A DNA stretch of 64,000 nucleotides from Micropterix aruncella (taxonomy: Eukaryota; Arthropoda; Insecta; Lepidoptera; Micropterigidae). The notes under the pieces were generated by a model. The model was not told the DNA's origin, searched no databases, and saw nothing but the letters and a program-made list of their open reading frames with translations. The DNA is taken from assembly GCA_944548615.1 (NCBI GenBank), contig OX155980.1, positions 39,851,227 to 39,915,226 of the forward strand, in the 5' to 3' direction. Both the position numbers and the translations under genes were made by a program. Of the stretch, positions 47,101 to 49,883 are shown piece after piece (positions within the stretch are counted from its first letter, which is position 1; each line of letters opens with the position of its first letter).

Positions 47101-47365
47101 TTTAACTATATTGTGTAGAGCGGATTCAGGCGATTTGCCTGGCAAATGGGCATGTTGATTCTTATGTAAAGGTCTGTTTCTAAGATGCCTAACGCTGTGA
47201 GAATTCAAAAGTTTGGACCCTCTCTAAAAAATCGCCAAAATTTAGTTTTAAATTGACTAAAATTTACCTTCCTGTGCACCGACTGCGATCCAGAACTCGG
47301 ATTCATTTCTCTGTAATGACTGGCTTTCAATGGATATGTTTCCATTGCGTCCTCATTGTAATCAT
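2046..47365 (-). CDS. ClC-c: H+/Cl- exchanger, ClC-3/4/5 type; 14 exons in window, 5' end missing
   Basis: This is a voltage-gated 2Cl-/H+ exchanger of endosome and lysosome membranes; the role is known from the ClC-3/4/5 family. Fourteen exons join into one frame of 839 residues plus a stop. Exons: 47268-47365, 38356-38515, 31628-31660, 25484-25620, 23690-23893, 20735-21184, 20011-20193, 19621-19835, 17964-18172, 9954-10094, 6870-7080, 5397-5560, 3641-3866, 2046-2136. Every border has a GT donor and AG acceptor and the phases match. Counting from the first complete codon in the window: GSGIP at 259-263, GKEGP at 301-305 (gating Glu303), proton glutamate Glu360 in the pair ending exon 20735-21184, GLFIP at 544-548, central Tyr593, CBS1 about 671-735, CBS2 about 775-837. 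Ser260 fits chloride over nitrate selectivity, and both glutamates point to exchange rather than channel activity. Family members are near 800-890 aa, so roughly the first 10-50 residues are missing. Confidence 0.97.
2683..3221. mobile_element. Tigger/pogo-type DNA transposon remnant
   Basis: The ends are inverted repeats: CAATAGAACTTCAATTATCC at 2683 and its complement at 3198-3221. TA dinucleotides flank both sides (2681-2682, 3222-3223), as expected for the pogo group. On the minus strand about 2945-3155 reads a broken transposase piece with [10 protein letters not shown] and [14 protein letters not shown], the DDE-domain signature of Tigger/jerky transposases. At 539 bp it is an internally deleted copy with in-frame stops, lying in the ClC intron between exons 2046-2136 and 3641-3866. 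Confidence 0.8.
3503..3572. repeat. imperfect palindrome in intron
   Basis: GGAGGCC at one end pairs with GGCCTCC at the other, and GGCTACG pairs internally with CGTAGCC. The arms are broken by mismatches and a short bulge. It could be a small fold-back MITE; no target duplication is evident. Confidence 0.4.
3641..3866 (-). CDS. ClC-c: ClC exon: inter-CBS linker and most of CBS2
   Basis: This exon encodes residues 736-809. It begins in the linker after CBS1 ([14 protein letters not shown]), passes a proline-rich loop ([15 protein letters not shown]) and enters CBS2 ([30 protein letters not shown]). The donor is GG|GTAAGA at 3635-3640 and the acceptor CTTTTAG at 3867. The poly-proline loop sits where ClC-5 carries its regulatory linker, but no PPxY motif is present. 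Confidence 0.95.
3997..4225. mobile_element. piggyBac-type MITE (TTAA target duplication)
   Basis: TTAA flanks both sides (3993-3996 and 4226-4229). The ends are inverted repeats starting CCCCTCAAATG and ending CATTTGAGGGG. Internal AT-rich blocks around ATATAAATTTATAT are also arranged as inverted repeats. It has no coding capacity and lies in a ClC intron. Confidence 0.8.
4845..5145. mobile_element. probable second TTAA-flanked MITE
   Basis: TTAA occurs at 4841-4844 and 5146-5149. The inner ends read CCCTTGGAGTA and TACTCAACGGG, an imperfect inverted repeat. Near the right end a 30-base unit (core GGTCGTATCATACTCAACGG) is duplicated in tandem at about 5070-5102 and 5115-5147. It resembles piggyBac-type MITEs, but the terminal match is less clean than at 3997-4225. 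Confidence 0.5.
5397..5560 (-). CDS. ClC-c: ClC exon: CBS1
   Basis: This exon encodes residues 681-734, the bulk of the first CBS domain: [18 protein letters not shown], then [18 protein letters not shown] and [12 protein letters not shown] pairs in this family bind adenine nucleotides and tune transport. The donor is G|GTAAGA at 5391-5396 and the acceptor CTTTTAG at 5561. Confidence 0.96.
5690..5850. other. GC-rich island inside intron, unidentified
   Basis: A short block much richer in G+C and CpG than its surroundings (GCGCGCCGCCGCCGGGCGGC near 5790). The open frame through it (5658-5915) has no recognisable domain. It is probably a fragment of an inserted repeat; no boundaries could be set. 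Confidence 0.35.
6162..6322 (-). pseudogene. mariner transposase C-terminal fragment
   Basis: The minus strand reads [15 protein letters not shown], an in-frame stop, then [14 protein letters not shown] and the typical mariner ending [16 protein letters not shown] followed by TAA at 6162. The catalytic core is not present. This is an old truncated copy in a ClC intron. Confidence 0.7.
6690..6822 (+). pseudogene. 3' end of an RTE/CR1-like LINE
   Basis: A short plus-strand stretch reads RWAGHISRQ, the conserved box near the C-terminus of RTE-type reverse transcriptases. It is followed by a non-coding tail and a GAAGAAGAAG-type simple repeat at about 6809-6820, as these elements end. Only the last ~130 bp can be supported. 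Confidence 0.45.
6870..7080 (-). CDS. ClC-c: ClC exon: last helices and start of CBS1
   Basis: This exon encodes residues 611-679: [20 protein letters not shown] (helix Q region), then [18 protein letters not shown] and the entry to CBS1 (LAADVMQP). The donor is AA|GTGAGT at 6864-6869 and the acceptor TTTTGCAG at 7081. It follows exon 9954-10094 through a split valine codon. Confidence 0.97.
7081..7919. other. intron sequence, nothing recognised
   Basis: AT-rich intron between exon 6870-7080 and the Tc1-like element. The minus-strand open frame at 7697-7891 shows no domain and is not supported as coding. Confidence 0.5.
7920..9528. mobile_element. Tc1-like transposon with ~0.48-kb terminal inverted repeats
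   Basis: Both ends read CACTACTGTGAAAAAGTC inward and are flanked by TA (7918-7919, 9529-9530). The arms match, with a few differences, from 7920 to about 8398 on the left and from about 9056 to 9528 on the right. The left arm therefore covers the promoter region and the first codons of the transposase. At 1609 bp it is about Tc1 length, but the coding part is broken and shortened. Confidence 0.9.
8351..9008 (+). pseudogene. Tc1-like transposase, frameshifted and 3'-deleted
   Basis: The N-terminal part is an HTH DNA-binding domain ([14 protein letters not shown], then SGRPKKIDE) ending at a stop at 8540-8542. A second HTH-like segment continues from 8558 in another frame, and the catalytic part is split over two frames. 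WTDKSKF contains the first aspartate but has lysine where glutamate usually follows. After [19 protein letters not shown] and GPLVRI the frame stops at 9006. The second Asp and the final Asp/Glu are absent, so the copy cannot be autonomous. Confidence 0.85.
9954..10094 (-). CDS. ClC-c: ClC exon: helix N, central tyrosine
   Basis: This exon encodes residues 564-609: [14 protein letters not shown], a loop with two cysteines, then [17 protein letters not shown] and VTRMT. Tyr593 in GLYAMVGA is the chloride-coordinating tyrosine of the family. The donor is G|GTAAAC at 9948-9953 and the acceptor TTTTTTAG at 10095. The upstream intron (7.9 kb) holds the hAT element. Confidence 0.97.
10300..10560 (+). 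other. possible LTR-like fragment, weak
   Basis: A moderately GC-rich stretch with an AATAAA at about 10487 just before a sequence change, next to the hAT insertion. It has the look of the 3' part of an LTR, but no paired copy, primer-binding site or polyprotein was found. Confidence 0.2.
10821..10918. repeat. hairpin inside the hAT 3' part
   Basis: GCGCTCTATCG at 10821 pairs with CGATAGAGCGC at 10908-10918, and a 20-base inner arm (ATTCCGAATCATTTGC) pairs with GCAAATGATTCGGAAT. A further inverted pair (GCTATTGCATAGC near 10745 and GCTATGCAATAGC near 11293) brackets it. Either this is a nested fold-back MITE or part of the element's untranslated region. Confidence 0.6.
12691..15344 (+). mobile_element. 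5'-truncated non-LTR retrotransposon (RT + RNase H) nested in the hAT
   Basis: A 9-bp target duplication CTCCTAATA (12682-12690 and 15345-15353) and a 3' A-rich tail (15321-15344) define the insertion exactly. It interrupts the hAT frame in the motif LVLGDTT. The copy starts within the region before the RT fingers ([19 protein letters not shown]), so the endonuclease part is missing. The RNase H domain and the C-terminal CCHC-like knuckle place it in the R1/LOA/I group of LINEs; I cannot fix the clade. Confidence 0.92.
12698..15241 (+). pseudogene. LINE ORF2 remnant: reverse transcriptase, RNase H, CCHC-like knuckle
   Basis: The RT occupies about 12980-13990: [62 protein letters not shown] and the catalytic box GYADDLVVI. 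The frame shifts near 13990, runs in another frame ([13 protein letters not shown], then a stop in place of a tryptophan, then NKLNNIQR), and returns near 14185. RNase H follows at about 14400-14790 with [18 protein letters not shown] and [18 protein letters not shown]. It ends with [18 protein letters not shown] and a stop at 15241. About half of the element's usual length is lost at the 5' side. Confidence 0.9.
17390..17476 (+). pseudogene. LINE C-terminal fragment
   Basis: One frame reads [21 protein letters not shown] followed by a stop. This is the common C-terminal signature of jockey/CR1-type reverse transcriptase proteins. A GC-richer segment before it (17160-17370) may be part of the same relic. 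Confidence 0.6.
17964..18172 (-). CDS. ClC-c: ClC exon: helices with the GLFIP selectivity loop
   Basis: This exon encodes residues 494-562. A luminal loop ([12 protein letters not shown], with an N-glycosylation sequon) precedes the helix [19 protein letters not shown] and the selectivity motif VPCGLFIPS at 542-549, then [11 protein letters not shown] cysteine precedes GLFIP where vertebrate proteins have serine. The donor is G|GTAAGA at 17958-17963 and the acceptor TTTCAG at 18173. Confidence 0.97.
18173..18737. other. intron sequence, nothing recognised
   Basis: AT-rich intronic DNA with no open frame, hairpin or repeat that could be defended. Confidence 0.5.
18738..19002. mobile_element. 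MITE with two GCGCATGCGC palindromes
   Basis: The ends ACAGCATACTAGAATAGACC and GGTCTATTCTAGTATACTGT are inverted repeats. The inside carries two self-complementary GCGCATGCGC-type sites (near 18846 and 18918) in inverted surroundings, and the pair TATCCTTGT / ACAAGGATA. There is no coding capacity. The superfamily is unknown because no clear target duplication is seen. Confidence 0.65.
19003..19620. other. intron sequence, nothing recognised
   Basis: AT-rich intron between the MITE and exon 19621-19835, with no supported feature. Confidence 0.5.
19621..19835 (-). CDS. ClC-c: ClC exon: central helices
   Basis: This exon encodes residues 422-492: [59 protein letters not shown] and a cysteine split with the next exon. 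The donor is TATG|GTAAGG just below 19621 and the acceptor TTTTTCAG at 19836. The segment [13 protein letters not shown] matches the insect ClC-c type closely. Confidence 0.96.
20011..20193 (-). CDS. ClC-c: ClC exon: helices after the proton glutamate
   Basis: This exon encodes residues 361-421 in phase 0 at both ends. [20 protein letters not shown] is followed by [19 protein letters not shown] and [17 protein letters not shown]. The donor is GGG|GTAAGA at 20005-20010 and the acceptor TTTCAG at 20194. Confidence 0.97.
20735..21184 (-). CDS. ClC-c: ClC exon: selectivity and gating core
   Basis: The largest exon, 150 codons in phase 0 at both ends, encodes residues 211-360. It includes [19 protein letters not shown] (chloride-site Ser260), [26 protein letters not shown] (gating glutamate Glu303) and [14 protein letters not shown], whose last glutamate Glu360 corresponds to the proton glutamate of ClC-5. 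The spacing of 57 residues between the two glutamates equals that in ClC-5. The donor is GAG|GTAATT at 20729-20734 and the acceptor TTTTCAG at 21185. Confidence 0.98.
21185..23245. other. intron sequence, nothing recognised
   Basis: Two kilobases of AT-rich intron. The open frame on the minus strand at 22825-23130 has many cysteines and hydrophobic residues but no recognisable domain, and lies in an intron of the ClC gene. It was not accepted. Confidence 0.5.
23246..23401 (+). pseudogene. LINE C-terminal zinc-knuckle fragment
   Basis: One open stretch reads [20 protein letters not shown] followed by [14 protein letters not shown] and a stop. The C-x2-C...H-x4-C pattern followed by an RYTWRHD-like block is typical of the C-termini of LINE proteins. 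It is a short, old, antisense relic in a ClC intron. Confidence 0.6.
23690..23893 (-). CDS. ClC-c: ClC exon: first transmembrane helix
   Basis: This exon encodes residues 143-210 in phase 0 at both ends. [20 protein letters not shown] is the first membrane helix, then [20 protein letters not shown], the conserved NHEQCCW loop and a sequon-bearing segment. The donor is CAG|GTAATA at 23684-23689 and the acceptor TTTCAG at 23894. Confidence 0.97.
24131..25078. mobile_element. diverged DNA transposon remnant with ~0.12-kb inverted ends
   Basis: The left end (24131-24260) and the complement of the right end (24915-25078) share blocks in the same order: a GTATTCC(A/G)TTTC block, a GGTC(T/C)GAAAT block and a TTTGACAGC block. 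The arms are clearly related but gapped. No transposase piece is recognised inside. The right end abuts the palindromic insertion at 25080. Confidence 0.45.
25080..25376. mobile_element. palindromic retroposon-like insertion, copy 1
   Basis: A 13-bp direct repeat CAGCTTAGATTAA flanks it (25067-25079 and 25377-25389). The inside is a 110-bp inverted repeat, apparently without mismatch (25082-25191 and 25231-25340), around a 39-bp spacer that itself contains a small hairpin. A single-copy tail (AATGTCAAACAACCGCGATA) follows to 25376. A second copy with the same palindrome and tail is at 51008-51213. The 13-bp repeat fits target-primed reverse transcription. It lies in the ClC intron about 140 nt downstream of the donor at 25483. 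Confidence 0.8.
25484..25620 (-). CDS. ClC-c: ClC exon: cytosolic segment before helix B
   Basis: This exon encodes residues 98-142. [20 protein letters not shown] is the hallmark of the ClC-3/4/5 N-terminal tail, then [11 protein letters not shown] and QDSIWDLIK. The first two bases complete an aspartate codon whose first G comes from the preceding exon. The donor is AAG|GTGGGT at 25478-25483 and the acceptor TTATTAG at 25621. Confidence 0.96.
25621..28279. other. intron, mostly unannotated AT-rich sequence
   Basis: The only structure supported is a repeat block at 26700-26960, listed separately, and a C10 run near 27718. No other coding or repeat feature was found. Confidence 0.5.
26700..26960. 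repeat. dispersed repeat, inverted relative to 36880-37220
   Basis: This block (GCTAGCTTATT, CTTGGTTGCTGTGAAATAAT, CGAATTCACTGCAT, TTTGCTTTTGTTTCTGTT) matches the reverse complement of 36995-37210 in the same order. The sequences are diverged and the copy here has no clean inverted ends. It is probably a half of the MITE described at 36880. Confidence 0.6.
28280..28585 (+). pseudogene. LINE reverse transcriptase fragment
   Basis: Across two or three frames the text reads [27 protein letters not shown], a stop, FTRKRNI and then [13 protein letters not shown]. These are the consecutive blocks just after the YxDD box in CR1/jockey-like reverse transcriptases, including the LG(I/V)xxDxKLxF motif. 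It is heavily mutated. Confidence 0.55.
28901..29088. mobile_element. Harbinger-type MITE, copy 1
   Basis: It starts GGCGCAAGCCACAC and ends GTGTGTGGTTTGCGCC. The middle carries GTCGCGGACGCGAAGTCCG and ACATACAGAAAAGACGGG, shared by three other copies in the window (29111, 48782, 49591). The 3-bp flank on the right is TAA. The superfamily assignment rests on the 3-bp TAA/TTA flanks. Confidence 0.75.
29111..29299. mobile_element. Harbinger-type MITE, copy 2 in direct tandem
   Basis: It is the same element as 28901-29088, in the same orientation and only 22 bp away. TAA flanks both ends (29108-29110 and 29300-29302). The terminal inverted repeat extends about 35 bp (GGCGCAAGCC, ACAACGGACG, GACTCGGAC). 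It has no coding capacity. Confidence 0.8.
29672..30570. mobile_element. DNA element with ~150-bp inverted ends, copy 1
   Basis: The left end GGGTCGATAGAAAGTCTGG and the complement of the right end GGGTCGATAGAAAATCTGG match. Further matching blocks include AATAGGGTGGTCA, TCCTACCAT and the pair GTAGAAAATGCGTCCTAA / TTAGGACGCATTTTCTAC. No coding segment is seen in the 0.9 kb. A related end occurs at 63872-64000. Confidence 0.75.
30571..31627. other. intron sequence, nothing recognised
   Basis: Very AT-rich intron between the inverted-repeat element and the microexon, with no supported feature. Confidence 0.5.
31628..31660 (-). CDS. ClC-c: ClC 33-nt microexon
   Basis: The exon is exactly 33 nt and encodes [11 protein letters not shown] (residues 86-96, the first aspartate split with the upstream exon). 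The acceptor is TTTTTTTCTTTCAAG and the donor GTAAGAT, both strong. Both neighbours are in phase 1, so the frame is kept whether it is included or skipped. It inserts 11 residues in the cytosolic tail just before ADDIPGIG. Introns of 6.0 and 6.7 kb isolate it, a typical setting for regulated splicing. Inclusion is inferred from sequence, not observed. Confidence 0.82.
32061..33059 (-). mobile_element. pogo/jerky-type DNA transposon, internally deleted
   Basis: The ends GGGGAAGTGGGGGCA and TGCCCCCACTTCCCC are inverted repeats flanked by TA (32059-32060 and 33060-33061). The minus strand carries an N-terminal DNA-binding piece and scraps of later regions, listed separately. The 999-bp copy lacks the DDE catalytic domain, so it is non-autonomous. 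Confidence 0.88.
32243..32826 (-). pseudogene. pogo-like transposase: HTH kept, DDE domain lost
   Basis: Minus-strand 32826-32572 encodes a psq/CENP-B type helix-turn-helix: [39 protein letters not shown]. After this come, with stops and shifts, [32 protein letters not shown] (the second HTH of the family) and a C-terminal [13 protein letters not shown] block. No catalytic aspartates are present between them, so a large internal deletion removed the DDE domain. Confidence 0.8.
33062..36879. other. intron sequence, nothing recognised
   Basis: About 3.8 kb of AT-rich intron between the microexon and exon 38356-38515. A short direct repeat (GGATTGTAAAGGACT units near 33620-33690) is the only structure noted. 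The open frames here have no domain. Confidence 0.5.
36880..37220. mobile_element. MITE-like element with inverted ends
   Basis: The left end (GGAAACTAAGAATGCTGACTT) and the complement of the right end (GGAAGCTACGAATCCGG, GCTAGCTTATT) are diverged inverted repeats. The right part matches 26700-26960 in reverse orientation. The element is AT-rich and non-coding. Confidence 0.5.
37508..37926. mobile_element. MITE with CACTGAGAAAAAT ends
   Basis: It begins CACTGAGAAAAATATA and ends TATATTTTTCTCAGTG, an inverted repeat of about 16 bp. No coding capacity. The interior contains further short palindromes. No convincing target duplication is seen, so the superfamily is open. Confidence 0.6.
38356..38515 (-). 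CDS. ClC-c: ClC exon: N-terminal cytosolic tail
   Basis: This exon encodes residues 33-85: [20 protein letters not shown], a Gln/Pro-rich stretch, then [13 protein letters not shown]. It enters in phase 0 and leaves with one base of a split aspartate codon. The donor is G|GTAAGT at 38350-38355 and the acceptor AACGCAG at 38516. The tail is poorly conserved across animals, so the call rests on splice sites, phase and position. Confidence 0.88.
38516..39154. other. intron sequence, nothing recognised
   Basis: AT-rich intron with an A/C-rich low-complexity patch near 38855-38930 (CATACACA-type). No gene or repeat was supported. Confidence 0.5.
39155..40505 (+). pseudogene. second RNase H LINE, 5'-truncated, with (TAC)n tail
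   Basis: The first part (39165-39400) reads the end of the RT region: [20 protein letters not shown] and [14 protein letters not shown]. RNase H follows in another frame at about 39550-39950: [43 protein letters not shown] and [15 protein letters not shown]. The C-terminal [20 protein letters not shown] and a stop near 40400 end the frame, then a simple repeat (ACTACTACT) at 40488-40505. It belongs to the same broad group as the LINE at 12691-15344 but differs throughout and uses a trinucleotide tail. Several stops and shifts are present. Confidence 0.82.
40506..42526. other. intron with GC-richer patches, unidentified
   Basis: 41310-41640 and 41720-42000 are richer in GC than the surroundings and look like repeat fragments, but no domain or boundary could be identified. 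A CAGGGTGTGATTACATCTC block near 42413 may mark the start of a small element containing the hairpins at 42527. Confidence 0.4.
42527..42601. repeat. two consecutive perfect hairpins
   Basis: The first stem is 17 bp (ATCTGTCTCCGGTTGCT / AGCAACCGGAGACAGAT) with a 4-nt loop, 42527-42564. The second is 14 bp (AATCAATACGACGA / TCGTCGTATTGATT) with a 3-nt loop, 42571-42601. Both are perfect, in contrast to the decayed sequence around them. Confidence 0.85.
42916..43330 (-). pseudogene. mariner/IS630-type transposase fragment
   Basis: The minus strand reads [20 protein letters not shown], then [14 protein letters not shown], then [20 protein letters not shown]. These correspond in order to the GGIIGPYFF, WFQQDGATCHTAR and KDNIRxEI blocks of a common arthropod transposase family. 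The aspartate of WFQQD is replaced and stops interrupt the frame. Confidence 0.65.
43331..45503. other. intron sequence, nothing firmly recognised
   Basis: AT-rich with a GC-richer patch at 44520-44930. In that patch an ATGGCGCG start opens only a short frame, and a GTAAGC...CACAG pair could be a chance intron. Nothing here was accepted as a gene. Confidence 0.4.
45504..45755. mobile_element. MITE with CCACCAGAACCAGAGTGGC ends
   Basis: The ends ATGAGTCCACCAGAACCAG and CTGGTTCTGGTGGTCTCAT are near-perfect inverted repeats of about 25 bp. The CCAGAGTGGCCCA part recurs internally near 45598. It is 0.25 kb, non-coding, with AT at both flanks. Confidence 0.8.
45826..47208 (-). pseudogene. third LINE (R1-like group), disrupted
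   Basis: On the minus strand an RT block ([20 protein letters not shown], 47208-46987) precedes C-terminal scraps: [32 protein letters not shown] and [19 protein letters not shown] (about 46060-45830). The QHAYxxGKSTE block resembles that of the LINE at 12691. Between them lies a foreign GC-rich segment (about 46325-46900). The frame is broken in several places and most of the RT is missing. Confidence 0.65.
46325..46900 (+). repeat. GC-rich unknown repeat family, copy A
   Basis: This block aligns, in reverse orientation, along nearly the whole 673-bp insert at 48884-49556. Shared stretches include AGTCCACCGTC, CTTGCGCGG and CAGTCGATTGGCTGACGCC (CAATCGATTGGCTTACGCC in the other). It carries a C11 run at 46624 and a deletion relative to the other copy. 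It interrupts the LINE remnant at 45826-47208. The open frame 46431-46646 lies in the register of the other copy's long frame. Confidence 0.7.
47268..47365 (-). CDS. ClC-c: ClC exon: first coding exon found in the window
   Basis: This exon encodes residues 1-32: [20 protein letters not shown] and [12 protein letters not shown]. It begins with two bases of a codon started upstream, so an earlier coding exon must exist and end in phase 1. The donor is AAG|GTAAAT at 47262-47267 and the acceptor TACTTGTTACAG at 47366. An in-frame ATG in METYP could be an alternative start. Confidence 0.85.
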
Positions 47366-47799
47366 CTGTAACAAGTATAAAGAAAGAAATAAATTAGTGA
47401 TCGAAACAGATAATACGAAGCTTAGACGATAAGTGACTAAGATGGCTCAATACTGGACAGGTCCTTCCTCCTCCCTCCAAAGTGATCCCAATACAGGAGG
47501 TCAATAACATCAGGGATCAATTTTAATTTATTAAAAAATATATCTTATATCATCCTTCATCAAGTCGACTAAACTTCAATTCAAACCTTGACATTCTAGC
47601 CTTTAAATATATATGATATTTTTATTAATAATATTGTAATATTATCTATTTTGTATAGGTCTGTAAATAGTTGCTTGTGTCAAAGCAACAACTTAGGCTA
47701 TTTAATCTGTAAAGCTGTTTTGTAAAGCTGTAAAGCTGTTCCAAAATCAGTTATTGGTTGTTTGATTTTACTCTGACATCGTTCTGTTCACATTTATGG

Positions 47800-48778
47800 A
47801 AAAGTAAAAAAAAACGCGGTATTTTCGGATATGAGTTCCGCCCCAGCAACAGCGCTGCAGATACAGCAAGAAGAATCAACGATGTGTTCGGGCCAGCCAC
47901 CACTAACGAACGCATGTTGCGTTTTTGGTTCAAGCGTTTCCGTTTTGGAAATTTTGATTTAACCCATTGAATGCCGAGGTTTTGCACCAGACTGCATATG
48001 GGAGGCACCATACAAATGGTCTATTACGCAATATTTCGTATTTGGCGCCAAAACTATGAGATTTATAGTTATTGTTAATGTTATGAGCTCTGTGCGTTAT
48101 AGAATGCATCAAAATATATCATAGCGCTTAGTTTTGTACAATATTTTGTAAGTATTTTCAGTGGTTTTGTTTTGTTGAAGATACGCTTTTCTGTTTTTTT
48201 CTTAGAAGATACGTTTTCCTGCTTTTTCTTTCTTTGTGAGGTTTCTTATTGTGTTGTAAGTGAAAATTTCTAAGTTATTCGATAACAAAAAAATATGTAA
48301 AATTATAATTCCACTGTCGGAAAGTTGCTGTGGTAAATGTGCCAATTTTTACACATAAAAAAACTACTATTTTCTACCCCCTTTTTTATTTATGGTACCA
48401 ACCAATTTTAATATCCCATATTCTAAACGCCAACCAGACACACAGCTACTTCTTTTACATTTAAACAGAAGTCGTACGTAATATTACGTAGTGGGCACCC
48501 AAACCACCTGCCAATTACGAAATATTGCGTAGTTGATATTCAATGTGTTAAAGGACGAGCCCTGTGGACGGTCGGAAACGCAAGTCGATAATGAAGAATT
48601 GAAAACGAAAGTGGAGGCGGAACCAAAACAAACCACGTCAGAGTTAGCAGCAGGCTTTGGCGTAAGTGACGAAACAATCTTAATTTATTTGCGTCAAATT
48701 GGGAAAGCGATAAAACTCGAAAAGTGGGTAGCGCGAGATTTGAGTGAAGCAACCAGCATACTAGTGTCGAGTGCTGCG
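47800..48778 (+). pseudogene. mariner transposase N-terminal half, split by a MITE
   Basis: The first part (47800-47962) reads YEFRPSNSAADTARRINDVF and RMLRFWFKRFRFGNFDL. After a 585-bp insertion flanked by TTAA it resumes at 48552 with KDEPCGRSETQVDNEELKTK, then AGFGVSDETILIYLRQIGK. These are the two HTH motifs of an insect mariner transposase. At 48779 a Harbinger-type MITE cuts it off. Confidence 0.82.
47963..48547. mobile_element. TTAA-flanked MITE inside the mariner
   Basis: TTAA at 47959-47962 and 48548-48551 flanks the insert. The ends CCCATTGAATGCC and the complement CACATTGAATATC are imperfect inverted repeats. Near both ends the motif ACG(C/T)AATATT recurs. Removal rejoins the mariner frame (FDL to KDEP), which confirms the insertion. 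It has no coding capacity. Confidence 0.8.
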
Positions 48779-48883
48779 TTAGGCGCAAGCCACACACAAC
48801 GGACGCAGGGCGCAGACGAGACGCGGGCCCGAAAATTTAAAGAACACGGTCTCTGCGCCTCGTCCTTTCTGTATGTTTTACGT

Positions 48884-49556
48884 GGGAGCTAATGAGTCCT
48901 TGCTGAGTTAGCAACGAAAACCCATTTTGTTCAGGGTTTGGTCACATTCACGGGTAACACATATCTGGCGGCCTCCACGCATGAAGCGCGAGCCCGGGTA
49001 GGACTCTGGCCTTATGGCTAGTTTCCCTCAGGAGTCAATCTTCTGACGCTCCTGGACGGACTGCGCACCGTGCGGCGTAAGCCAATCGATTGTGCATTCT
49101 GACTAACAGTCGGGGGAGTCTGGAAGCAGTACTGTTTCCTATAGAGCGGGGGTGGTTGCTGACCTTACGGCGACTGCTCTTGAAACGACCATCGGCTAAC
49201 CAATTCCGGGTGAACAGTCGGGCAAAGGATGCAGTGGTCCGCGATAGATTCAGTTTACACCGTTTCACCGCTTCGTAAGGGAGAGGACCGCGCAAGCGAC
49301 CTCGAACTCGTAACCAATTCGAGAGACCGGAGTAATCTGGTCGCAATTGGAAGTAAGGGCGTGAGTGTAAGCCCGCTGCGTAACATACCTGGTTATCTCG
49401 CGGATAAGACGTTGGCCTCTTACGGGCATGTGGCGGAGCTTGACGGTGGACAGTTTTGTCCAAGTCTTCTGCGTTCACTTAACGGGAGATAGAACGAACA
49501 TTTCGTTAAAACTTCCAGAGATGACGGGTTCGCTCGTTGTACTTGACAACTCTAGT
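48884..49556. mobile_element. unknown 673-bp GC-rich insertion with 14-bp target duplication
   Basis: The 14-bp direct repeat TGTATGTTTTACGT (48870-48883 and 49557-49570) flanks the insert exactly and belongs to the interrupted MITE. The insert has no terminal inverted repeats and no poly(A). It is much richer in GC than its surroundings. A diverged second copy lies at about 46325-46900 in the opposite orientation. Target duplications of this length fit retrotransposition by a LINE machinery, but I do not recognise the family. Confidence 0.75.
49035..49478 (-). CDS. 147-codon open frame in the unknown insertion
   Basis: This frame fills two thirds of the 673-bp insert. The protein would be strongly basic and arginine-rich (for example HARKRPTSYPRDNQ and RVRGRLRGPLPYEAVKRC), with a KLNLSRTTASFARLFTRNW segment that could form a helix. 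No known domain is recognised. GC-rich DNA has few stop codons, so chance is a fair explanation. The register is kept in part of copy A, but the residues differ strongly. Confidence 0.25.
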   Translation of the reverse strand: MNAEDLDKTVHRQAPPHARKRPTSYPRDNQVCYAAGLHSRPYFQLRPDYSGLSNWLRVRGRLRGPLPYEAVKRCKLNLSRTTASFARLFTRNWLADGRFKSSRRKVSNHPRSIGNSTASRLPRLLVRMHNRLAYAARCAVRPGASED

Positions 49557-49590
49557 TGTATGTTTTACGTCGCGTCTTTTCTATCTATCG

Positions 49591-49781
49591 GGCCTTCGCA
49601 AGCCTTACACAACGGACGTAAGACTCGGACACGTCGCGGACGCGAAGTCCGTTTAAAGAACTTTCATACAAAATGTATAGAAAAGATGCGACGCAAACAT
49701 ACAGAAAAGACATAGGTACCATACGTTTCTTCCCGTCTGCGCCCTGTCCAAGTTTTACGTCCGTTGTGGGTGGCTTGCACC
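49591..49781. mobile_element. Harbinger-type MITE, copy 4
   Basis: It carries the same central motifs as 29111-29299 (GTCGCGGACGCGAAGTCCG, TACAAAATGTATAGAAAAGA). The ends are more diverged (GGCCTTCGCAAGCC and GGCTTGCACC), with TTA on the right at 49782-49784. Non-coding. Confidence 0.72.
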
Positions 49782-49883
49782 TTACGTTAATCAACCGGCA
49801 AAATAATGAGTGGATTCTGATTCTGTAACTCTCCGTCACCCGCCATACTTACAGGACCTTGCTTTGATTTTCACTTTTTTCGG

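Larger units (their letters stand above)
48782..49590. mobile_element. Harbinger-type MITE, truncated copy split by a 673-bp insert
   Basis: It starts GGCGCAAGCCACACACAACG after TTA. The middle motif TTTCTGTATGTTTTACGT occurs at 48866-48883 and its last 14 bases recur at 49557-49570, followed by CGCGTCTTTTCTAT as in the other copies. The copy then stops where the next MITE begins (49591). Confidence 0.7.
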
